From NCBI GenBank assembly GCA_034509925.1, contig CM067536.1:1197501-1261500 (forward strand): a stretch of DNA of 64,000 nt. The letters run 5' to 3'. This DNA comes from Hirudinaria manillensis. Its lineage: Eukaryota; Annelida; Clitellata; Hirudinida; Hirudinidae. Positions 42,901-53,919 of this stretch are shown here, in pieces. Within the stretch, counting starts at the first letter, position 1, and every line of letters begins with the position of its first letter. The notes beneath the pieces are model-generated. The model did not search any database, was not told where the DNA came from, and saw only the letters and a program-made list of their open reading frames with translations. Made by a program: the position numbers and the translations under genes.

Positions 42901-44526
42901 CTACAATTCTGAGAAACGAGGATGTTGATTTGGCAGGAGGGTGTGTCTTTCCACTCCATCTTTGGTGATGACGGCCAATCGGATGATGCCACCGCTAGAA
43001 CCATCCCTTCCAATAGCAAGACTGACGGCTGAAATTATAGATTAAATTCATTAAAAATTGCATAATACCACCCAAAACATTGAAACTAAAACAATCTTGA
43101 AATGACCAACCATTAGCTGTAAATTCCAGACACTCCTTGACATTCATCTTCTCCTTGTAGGTGGCATCAACATATCCATAAATGTAGGTGCTACCCGATC
43201 CGCCGATGGTGAAGGGCTGTCTGATGCACATTCCACCAAGAGGAATGCAGTACACCTGTGGCACAATGATTTTTGATCAGTTAAAGCTAACTTAGTTAGA
43301 TCAATTTTGGTGAGAAAAAGATCAAAACATGATATATTTGTGAGGCATTAATGTGTAATAACATAGACAACGATCACTAACCTGTCCTCCTTCCTTAGGG
43401 TCCCAACCGGCACATATTATACCGGCGGACATCTGATCCCTGTACGAATAGCACAGCTCCTGGAAGAGCTTAGCTGCAGACTTCACCAGTGGCTGACCTC
43501 CATATTCCATCCTAGCATCGAATAAATTATAAACAATGAGATACAAGATACAATTGTTGATAAATATCTATTTCTATAAAAGACAATAAAGATACTGTAT
43601 CCTTATACTGCTTACATAAACAATAGTGATTTATTATTATATCCTATATATTTTTTAACCGATATATCTCTAAATCATCAGATATCACAACCAAATAAAT
43701 TTGCTTACTTGTGTACGGACATGTGGTAAGCAACCACGTCTGCGATGGCCTGAGTGTCAGCAGCAGAACCAGACCTGCAGCAGTAGATGAGGTCACTGAC
43801 TTTCGTCAACTTGTCGGTCACTCTGTTGGCCACGTAACTCCTAATGGTTTATGAAAAAAAAGATTAATTGATAAGTATTACAAACAATTAAAAATATTAA
43901 AAATTAATTAATCAAAAATATTATCAATTAATTGAAAGCACAACTACGTATCAAAGAAGCATTAGTTATATCAAAATTTGTGCATTTCTTATTAATAGTA
44001 TTATTATAAAAAAATACAATTCTCGACACCAACCCTGATGTTGTCCTTGAGTCTGCACCGACGACTACGCCTCCGTCAAACTCGACGGCCATGACCGTTG
44101 TCTGAAATGAGACGTTAAAATATTTTTGACTAAGTGACGATGAAAATATATTTTAAGAGAGACATCATTGTCTAGAAAATGTTCACTAGCCTATTGACAA
44201 AATATTTCTTGGAAACATTGTCCAAGGGTCAACAATTCAGTTTAAACATTCAACTCAAATATTGAAATTAATTAGAAATTCAAATCCCTGACAAGTTGTG
44301 CAATGAATGATAGTTGAATTTGTGCGACAAATTACAATAAATTCTACTCGATTTACCGTCACGATGAGTGGGCAAAATTACTAACAGTTCCGAACATCAA
44401 ATAAGCAGATCAAAATCAAACATCTTGCAAAATATTTACCCCGGTCGTTAACTCTTGAAGCCAGTCCAGCCCGACGGATGATGGCAAGCATTTCTCAGAA
44501 AACCTATCGGTAGTTGTGTACGCCAT
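42901..44526 (-). CDS. PSMB6: Proteasome subunit beta type-6 (beta-1, caspase-like), six exons
   Basis: Exons on the minus strand, 44440-44526, 44034-44101, 43709-43840, 43382-43511, 43111-43255 and 42901-43028, give 229 residues. It is the beta-1 subunit of the 20S proteasome core, which cleaves after acidic residues. The propeptide is 29 residues and ends LTTG. The mature chain starts [11 protein letters not shown], so Thr1, Asp17 (GADSR) and Lys33 (NRVTDK) are all present. [27 protein letters not shown] and [16 protein letters not shown] mark it as beta-1 and not beta-2 or beta-5. Exon 1 encodes exactly the propeptide and exon 2 begins with the catalytic threonine. It is divergent from IFT81. 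Confidence 0.96.
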
Positions 44527-44809
44527 TTCTTCTTCGCCACTCAGCAAAACACTGTAAACATAGACAACCAAACGACGACGAGGGAAAATAGATTATAAAT
44601 AAACGATTCTTTGCAGTTACTGTAAACACTATGTTGGTAACCAAAGCTAGGATTTGGTTTTAAAATTTTAGATCGTTTTATTACTCGACCTCGATTTTAA
44701 AACTATAAAATTTTATAGGGTAGCTTTTAATCGGGACAATAAACTTAATTTAATCGAAAGTCTCGCTTTTGGAACCCTTGGAAAATTAGTTTATTGTTCC
44801 ATACTAAAA
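44527..44809. promoter_or_regulatory. Shared divergent promoter region, PSMB6 / IFT81
   Basis: 283 bases separate the two start codons. No open frame is present. It is a likely bidirectional promoter by position; I see no decisive core motif. Confidence 0.55.
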
Positions 44810-47800
44810 ATGAGTGAAACATTGAAATTTATTGTTGGCGAGTTCAACAAACCTCCATTCAATAAAGGTTACAGTTTGATTAGCTTTGATTCCTTGGAAG
44901 GGATTTCTTTGCTACAAGTTTTGACAGATGTCTTGGCAGACATCGAACCAAACGTAGGTTTTTGTGAAGATTTGTCTAAAGCTATTTGATGAATAACTTA
45001 CAAATGAAAAAATTGAAATGGTTATGCTGAGTTGCATTTTTGTATTTATTTTGAAAATATTTTATAGCAAAAAATTGATGTGAGGGAAGAGACTCCAGAA
45101 GAGACAGCTATGAGAATTTTCGAGATGCTCAGAATCTTCAAGTACAATCCAGCAGATGAAGACCAGTGAGTGGTGTTGTCAAGGCTTTTACTGAGCCACT
45201 GAGATCAGTTTTCTTATAAGATTTTGAACACTTTAAATAATTAACTAATATACCCACTAAATTCATCAATTTATTAATTCATCAGATAAATGTGTTCATC
45301 TCATTATTTGGTCTCATGTAGCAACTGAAACCACTACGATGTCATTATAATCATTGTCATCATCATCATCATCACCATTACTCCAGGAGCACATTCAGAC
45401 AAGGAGTGGTCGAAGGTAAGAAGAGAACCATCCATCCGATGCTTCAGTGGATACTGAAGAAGAAGCACGAACTGAAGGAGAGAGCCTACCTGGCCAAGTA
45501 CCTCGTCAAGGTGGAAATACCTGCGGAATTCCTGGCAGACAACACCGTCTGTGATCTGTACGAACAGGTGAATTGAAATTGAATCTATTTGTGCCTTTTC
45601 ATACCACAATCATAAATAGAATATCGTTATGATTAGCTTGCACAATAACAGTATTTAAGAAATATTTATTGCTAATAATATTAATTTAGAAACTATGAAT
45701 AAATAACAGATTAAATAATAACAAAAATAATAATAATAATAACAAAATCAATGAATAAATAATAACATATTTAAAATACAATTACAAGTATTTACAATTA
45801 AAACCGCTCACGGCACCATATATATATTATATATGTTATATAATATATGCCGTGGTATTATATATATATAATATATATATAATATATACATATAATACCA
45901 ACAGTACTCCGGCCTCATGGACCTGTTCAAGGAAACGCACAAGCAGCTGAACGCACTCAAAAGTAGCGGCTTCAACACGTCGGACGTCAAGAAGGACATC
46001 GAATCCATGGAAACGGAGAAGGACCAACTCATCAGGAGGGTCAACAAGCTCAAGAAAAAGGTCGGGTCGCGGGGTCGACTGGAACCGGGTCGAGTCGCTG
46101 GGTTGACCGGATGAAATTGGGTCGTGTCACGACTTAGAATCGAACGATTGGTCACGAGTTAAACAACCTGGAAGATGGCGCAGTAGCTAACTTAATAAAT
46201 AATGGGTTGATTAATTGAAGTTAACATTAATAACATGTTGGCATTACAATAAATAATAATAATAATTAATCATAATAATTAAATATTATCACCAGGTGGA
46301 TTCAGTGGCCAACAGTGAATCGATGCTCCAAGCAGCCAGAAGTCTCAGGAGTGAAAACGATAGGAACATCAAAATACACAGGCAGAAGCAAGATCAGAGG
46401 AACATGGTATGATGATGATGATGATGGTGGTGGTGATGATGATTGTGGTTAGCATTATAAATAATGAAAAACCATGCCAGCTTGTTTGCTACTATATCAT
46501 CATCATAACCAACATGACTTCAACAATCACTATCACCACCATCATCGTCATCGTCATCTTCGTCACAATCGTTACCATCACCGTCACTAATAACCATCGT
46601 CGTCGTCGTCGTCATCAGCATCATCACCATCGTCATCATCCCGACAGATCACCCAGATGGACCAGAGGACTCTCAGACTTCAGCAGCAACTGAAAGACAA
46701 GAGGCAGGCAGCCATTGGGATGACACCTCAAAGTTGGTCGATTGACATTCTTGATCGATTGACTGCTGTTCTGAGTTGATTGAATGACATTCTTAATTTG
46801 TCGTGTCATGAGTCATGGTCACCTTGACTTCGTCCGTTGCCATTGTCGTTGTCTTCATCGTCATCGAGATGATGATGATCATCATCATCATCACCAGGTC
46901 TGCTAAAGAGACTGGAGGAGGAAGTGAGCAGCAACACGTACCTGGTGAAGACGAAACTTCCGCAGGAGTTGAACTCCGTGAGGTCGGAGGTCGAGGAAGC
47001 CATGAAGGTTGCACTGGAACCTGCCATGGGTCAGTCTGACCTGGAGGCCATACAACAGAAGGTAAGACGACGACGACGACGATGATGACGGGGATGATGA
47101 TAACGATGATGATGATGGCTTCATATCCACTCCAGATCAGGTCAACAAACATGGAGATAAACAAACTCCTCGAGAAGAAAATGTCAAACATGTCCGACTC
47201 AAAGATCAGTGGAGGGGAACTTTATAGGCAACAGGTAACCAACATCACCATCGTTGTTGTCAATAATTATTATTATCAACGTCATTATCATCATCTTCAA
47301 GTCATGATAATCATTGTTGAAGCTATCACAAGTCATGACAAACTAACCGAAAGTGACTTAGAACCATTTCTATCACCAACCAAACTTTTATTCAATCAAC
47401 TCTTCGTTTCAACCGACATTTCAATCAACCTTTCAATCAACCTTTTCAATCGATGTTTCAATCAACCTTTTCAATCGATGTTTCAATCAACCCTTTCAAC
47501 CGACATTTCAACCAATCTTTTCAATCAACCCTTTCAACCAACCTTTTCAATCGATGTTTCAATCAACCCTTTCAACCGACCTCAAGGCAAGCATCGTTCG
47601 CAACAAGAAGGACTCAGTGGCCGAGTTGCTGAACCAGACGAGGAATGAAGTGCAGAGGATTGAACAGGAGTGCAACTCGAAGAGGAGGAGGGTGCAGGAG
47701 AGGAATGGCGGAGAGGAGACCATGAGCGTTGACGAGGTTGTTGTCGAATCATCCATCTATCTACCAATCCATCCACCAATCCATCCGCCAATCAATCCAT

Positions 47801-50700
47801 CCGTCCATCTACCCACCAATCCATCCGTCCATACATCCACCAATCAATCCGCCAATCCATTAATCCATCCATCCATCCGTCCATCCATAGCTGAGGAAGT
47901 TGGCCCAGCAGTTGCGTTCGAAGCACACGGAGTACAAGGAACGTCGCAGGGAGTTGTCAGAGTTGAAGGTCGAGTCGGATCTCTTGACCAGGACTGAGGA
48001 GTTGCTTGACAGGCAGTCACAGCACATCCTCCAGCAGCTGGTGGGTTCTGTGATGATGATGATTATGATGATTGTGGTGGTTATGATGATGATGATGATA
48101 GTGATGATGATGATGATGGTGGCATATTCAACTGGGCAAAAATTATGAAAATATATTTAAAATATTGGTTAGCCAATTAACTAATTACATAAAACATAAT
48201 CAAATAGAAAACAAAAGAAATAATTAATTAATTATATATTAATTAACCGATCGATCCAGGAGGCCTACGAGAGCAGCCATGGCGTGTCCGGATACCACGA
48301 GACTCAGGACGCCATCGAGAATGCGTCGAGCGTCAAAGGAAACCTCGACGTGGAAAAGGCGGAAAAACTCCGTGACATTTCGCTGATGGTCCAACAGCTC
48401 AACAACAAGATCGACAGGAAGAAGCAGATCCTCGCGCCAATCATCAAGGAGCTCCGCCCGCTCAGGCTGGAAATCCAGGTCGGGTCGACATAGATTGCGG
48501 CGTTTTCATTGGACGGCACTGGGGTCGTTCGACCTATAATCAACTTAAAACTTGTTATCAATGCCCGACCGGAGTAATATCGGATTGGTATTTTGCTTCA
48601 ATGGGGGTTTATTATTATTCTCTATTAGTCATAAATTGCATAATAATAATAACAATAATTAGAGTTAAAATAATAATAATGCATATAAAAATATATATCG
48701 GCAATAATAATAATAATTATTCGAGTTAAAATAATAATAATAATGCATATAAAAAATATATATTAGCAATAATGATAATTATTATTATTATTATTATAAT
48801 TATAAGTTATGGTCGTACGAGGATTGATTTATTTATTTATTAAATCATTGTTTTTTTTCGTTGAATTAATAACAAATTGACATTTAATTAAGGAATTGAC
48901 GACTCGACACAAAGAGAAGAAGTCAAAGTACGACTCCGTGCAGGCAGGATGCGAAAGCAACTGGTCCAACTTAGAGAGGGTGCGTTTTTGTTTTTAGTTG
49001 GAAAATTATTAACGTTACCTTTTATTAAAATGTCTTTGGAAATAAATAAATTAATAATTTAATAAATAAATTAATAATTTGTTTTTGTAACTCCATTTTC
49101 ATAAAATTCATTAAAGTTCATTCAATCGTTTAAAATTCTAGAATGAATTACCAACCAGCATGGTAGCTTAAGTATCATTAAGTACCACCACCACAACAAC
49201 ATCACTGCCATCATAATCACCATAATCTTCACCATCACAGTCATCATAATCAAATCCATCATTACCTTTTTCATCATCATCATCATCGTTGCCATCATCA
49301 TCATCAACACCACCGTCATCATCATCATCATCATCGCTGTAATGTCCAGGAGGTCAGAAGTTTACAAGAGGACGTAAATGCAGACGAGTCCAAGGCGCAC
49401 CTGCTCCGAATGGACGCGAAGTCCAACCAGGTGCTCCTGGAAAGGGCAGAGCAGGAACTCAAGGTGCACCCAACGACCTCGGATGAGAAGAAAAAGTCCT
49501 TTAGGTTTGAGTTGTTGTTGTAGTTGTTGACATTGGTGCTGTTTCGGTTGTTGTCATTGTTGGCTGTTGTAGTTGTTGCAGTAGACATGTTGTCATTGCT
49601 GTTGTTGTTGCTGTTGTTGTTGTTGCAGTAGACATGTTGTCATTGCTGTTGTTGTTGTTGTTGAATATAATGGATTTCCATTGAATTTGTCTCAAAGGAA
49701 TGTTGTTTTTTTAAATATTTCTTATTATTTGCTCTTCTCAACTTTCATCTTGTGATCCAAGTTTAAAACCCGAATGACCGTAAATGATAAAAATAATGCG
49801 GAACAAGATATAGATATAATAATCACAAAATAATCATGATAATATAATATCATAAACAAACCTTATAATAATAACAATAATAGTAATAATAATAATAATG
49901 AATTGTCACATATCGTTAGAAACATAAGTTTTGTCATCAAAATCTCAGTTTATCATTTATGTAAAGACCCTTTCATACGCACCTTCAACTTTGTCAATAT
50001 TGAATTAGCGTATCCCCTAGACGGGAATTAAATTCCCTTGTGATAAACCATTGATGAATTTGTGATTTCTTTTGGGCATGATTTGTGTATATTTCAAAAA
50101 ATTTTTTTTGAATAAACGAATTCAATAACTAAAAAAAATAATAACAAGCAGCCTATTAATATTATAATCAGGGAGATCATTGCAAATAATAACAAGCAGC
50201 CTATTAATATTATAATCAGGGAGATCATAACAAATAATAACAAGCAGCCTATTAATATTATAATCAGGGAGATCATTGCCAAGAAGATTCAAGAGCAAGA
50301 ACATTTGGGACGGCAGCTCAAAGAGAAGCAACTGATGCTGAGGGATAACCAGGTGACTTTCACTTTCACTTTTGCAAAGCAATTACTTAGGTCGACAAAC
50401 AGCACGAAAACAATGGTACGCAAAGCCATACTCGATGTTTAGACTGCAATTGCCAGCCTCCCTTCATCCTTATAAGTTCATCATCGTCGTCTTCATCAAC
50501 GTCAAGATCATCATCAAGATCATGGTAACGTCGCCTATATACAGGAAAACAACGTCAAGCAGACAAGGATGTGGAGGGACCTGGAGAGACTGATGCAACT
50601 GAAATTGAAACTAGCCACCTCCGGGAATCCCCAGGAACCGGTCGGTAGGATGGAAAGAGGTGGCCAGAGGGGAAATTCCAGTAACAGGTTGATCCTCTGA
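44810..50700 (+). CDS. IFT81: Intraflagellar transport protein 81 (IFT81), fifteen exons
   Basis: Exons: 44810-44953, 45068-45165, 45387-45567, 45905-46060, 46296-46406, 46648-46732, 46898-47061, 47136-47234, 47587-47736, 47891-48040, 48260-48478, 48893-48979, 49350-49504, 50268-50352 and 50545-50700, giving 679 residues against about 676 in vertebrates. IFT81 pairs with IFT74 in the IFT-B core. Its N-terminal calponin-homology domain binds tubulin cargo for cilium growth. That domain is seen as [26 protein letters not shown] through [20 protein letters not shown] in fragments, and the rest is coiled coil ([50 protein letters not shown]). The end, [19 protein letters not shown], matches the conserved C-terminus. 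The acceptor of exon 14 is triplicated. Presence of the gene implies ciliated cells. Confidence 0.96.
47398..47580. repeat. TTTCAATCAACC minisatellite in IFT81 intron 8
   Basis: About fifteen degenerate copies of a 12-13-base pyrimidine-rich unit (TTTCAATCAACC / TTTCAACCGACA) run to within a few bases of the exon 9 acceptor, so the array also serves as the polypyrimidine tract. Confidence 0.85.
47753..47888. repeat. (CATC)n array forming the IFT81 exon 10 acceptor tract
   Basis: CCATC / CAATC units extend to the CCATAG acceptor at 47890. Nearly the whole intron is repeat. Confidence 0.85.
50136..50281 (+). repeat. 48-base tandem repeat of the IFT81 exon 14 acceptor
   Basis: Three units with an exact 48-base period. 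Each contains ATTATAATCAG followed by GGAGATCAT, so each carries a potential AG acceptor plus the first bases of the exon (potential exon starts at 50172, 50220 and 50268). Only the third continues into the conserved coding sequence. Sixteen codons separate copies and no stop lies between them. Confidence 0.9.
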
Positions 50701-52107
50701 AATGAAACTCGGCTGCAAGAAGAGACTTAAGTCGTACCAGTTGCTTCACCAAACAACGTTCTCGAGAGTTTCTGCCAAATTGCATCTTAAATTCATAAAT
50801 ACTGAAAAAAAGAAAATTCTACTGCAAGCCCCTTTTTTTGTAATAATAAATAAATAAATAGGAATAAATTCTTAATTATAAATTTAACCTCGAATTCCCA
50901 GTCTTCCGATGATTAATTATAAACTTAAAATTATTTAAATTAAATTATTAAAACAAAAACAAAACAAAAAAAACAAACACGTTCAAACATGATTATTTTA
51001 ATTCGGTTCAAGACCAACGGACAAGACTTCTGAGCAGCTAACGAGGTGCCATTATTATCATCATCATCATCGTTATTTTCCCCTTCACTAAACACCAAAT
51101 CCAGTCACTACCATACAGTTCATTATATCTGCCAGTAGTATTACAATTTTGGATGAAAACATTGGAAACGACATGTTGCAAAACATAATGACATCATCAT
51201 CTTAAACAACAACAACGATGTTAGCATCATCATCATCATCTTCATCAACAACGATGTTACCAACATCATCATCATCAACAACAATAACAATGTTACCAAC
51301 ATCATCATCATCATCAACGAGCCAAACGAACGTATGTTCCGCAATCTCGTTCGTGCCGAGTCGAAAGAGGGAAGGAATAATGAAAGGAAGGAAGGAAAAC
51401 AAACGTTTCTGAAAGGCAACGACTGCACCACTATGGGACTCAAATCGACGAGCAACGATTTCTATTGGACGATAATAATAGTCGCACGACTGTACGATAG
51501 CCAATCATTGAGTTGGGATTTCCATCCAAGAACAACATTTAGAAGTTGATAAATTGCTGTATTAATTCCAGAGGAAGTGGATAAACCTTAGTAGGGTAAA
51601 GAGATGTTAGTTGCCATTCCAAAAGCTTTTGTTGCAATCATTATCATAATCGATGGCTTGCTCAGCTGCTACTCCCGCCACCACCACCACCACCAACAAC
51701 TACAATAACGTAGACACCACGACCACGTGACTTAAACGTACAGGCGAGGAATCATGTATCTCGGAAGCGAGTGGGACACGCAACAAAAAACAACAACAAC
51801 AACAGCCTCGAATTGCCAACGACGACAACAAAGCGGAGGTCAACGACCGTAACCCGGCAAAGAATTAATTTATTCGCGAAATCAGCATGTCAACTTCTTA
51901 TTGGCTGCAACTCCTCAAAAGAAGCAACGATCAACGGCGACCAACGGCAGGACCCTTCCGGCAACGCCCGACCGAGTCAAGACGGAAAAAGAAGAAGAAC
52001 CAATCAGCATTCAGAATAGTCACTACGAAACCTCGAAACCTAGGCAGAGACCCGATTGGCCATTCGAGTGCCCTCGGGTCCGCCCCCTCGACGGAGAGGG
52101 GGAGGAG
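50701..52107. other. Intergenic between convergent IFT81 and capping protein alpha
   Basis: Holds the IFT81 3' untranslated region with AATAAATAAATA near 50846 and an interrupted CATCATCAT/CAACAACG array at about 51202-51320. GC-richer sequence with overlapping open frames lies at about 51770-52100, which probably belongs to the capping-protein 3' untranslated region. No separate gene recognised. Confidence 0.5.
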
Positions 52108-53875
52108 CTACTCTGCCGTGCTCTTCAGCTCGGAGCCGATCTTGTAGCTGATGATTTTGTTCCAATCGATTTTATTCCTCGTCACAGGCAGGGCTCGCCT
52201 CAGGGCCTTGAAGGTCGTGTTGGACATGTTCTGGTAGTTCTCAGAAATGGCCACCTGTTCGGAATAGGTGATTGGAAGTGGGTTAATAAATGTAATTAAT
52301 AATAACAATAATAATAGTAATTTATAATAATAATTATTATAATAGGTGTATTTGGGTCCACCTATATTCAGAGTAGCAATAATAGTTATTAGTGTAAAAA
52401 AAATATGCTGTCCATAAGGGATGAATCCAATAGCTCTGATTACTACTTAATGATTATGATGATTATGATGATGATGATGATGATGATGATAATAATAATA
52501 ATAATAATAATAGTACTTGGATGATTTAAAGGCTGCAGACACGAAAGTAAGATCCGCCGACCGCCTTCTTCCATGCGGGGCTGAAGTTTGGTGGATTGGG
52601 ACTACTGCAGCTCAGAAAGTGGGTTCCACTCATCAGAACCAGCAGAATGAGATCTATGATGGCTCGCTCGAAAAGCAATGAAGACGAATTCTTGCTCGAC
52701 ACTCTAAAGGACAACAGCATCGTCCTTGGAGAACACAGGAAGTTCGGGCAATTAAATTCGGAGTCGTCAGCCAAAAAACGACTTAAGGAAGAGACTCTCG
52801 AGAGCCTTTACAGCCCGGTAGACGGATTTGGACTCCAGTCCTTTTTCCAGGGTGTCGGTATCAGTGAATGGATCGCGGATGGGCGTTCAAGATTGTTCCC
52901 GAGTGACTACTTAAAGTGCTTAAAGGTCAGAGCAGGCGTCCTCCCATGCAATCTCCGGGTTTCCAGATATCATCCAGAGGTAAACACCAAGTGTGACGCC
53001 GGTTGCAGAGTCACCGAGAGCCTGGATCACATTTTCCAGGTTTGTCCAGGAATGGATGTATCAAGACGAGAGAGGCACAACAACCTCGTCCATCGGCTGG
53101 AAACGAAGTTGGCCGAGAAAGGGTACTTCACCAAAATCGAGCCGAGGATACGAGTTGAGGAAGGCATCAGAGTCCCTGATCTAGTCGCATGGAGTAAGGA
53201 CGATTCAATCGTATGCGACGTCACCATTGTCTCTGATACCGCCTCACTGGACGAGGTCCACTCATCCAAGACAGGAAAATATAACTCCAAAGACATCCAC
53301 ATCTGGATGTCTAACAATAACCCTGGGGGTGTTCTCTCTCCGAAGATCATAGTAACCGCCTTTGTATGCAACTTCAGAGGAGTGATATCCTCCAGATCTT
53401 ACTCGTCATGGCGGGGCATCGGTCTGTCCAGAAACGGCATGATGTACCTGGCAACATCGGTTTTGCTGGACACCTACCTTATGTGGAAATTCCATAAGCG
53501 CAGAACTCATAAACGTTGGCGCCGGCGAATTGGACTATAGTGATTGATTTTGGTTGATGTCGCTTGTTTATAGCGCGGTGTTGTTGGCGCTGGGGAATGC
53601 GGTTGCAATATGTCCCGGGGTGATCTCGGGCCCGGAGGGGGGACAGTGGATGTTAGTTGAGGTGTTTGATGATCGCGTTTGCTGTTGGATGATTTTTTTG
53701 GCCGAGAAAATAAAGGAAAAAAAAAATAATAATAATAATAGTACTTGGATGAATCGCTGAGAGCACTGGTAGTGCTCAGCATTCATTCATCGGCTGTGAG
53801 ACCGAGAAGAAGAAGGAAAAATGAGGATAATAATAATAATATTAATAAATAATCTTTCCCATTATTACTGAAAGC

Positions 53876-53919
<44 letters not shown>

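Noticed and set aside
47900-48148. 82-residue ORF extending IFT81 exon 10 into the intron
   Set aside because: The conserved protein requires the GTGGGT donor at 48041; the extension is intron repeat.
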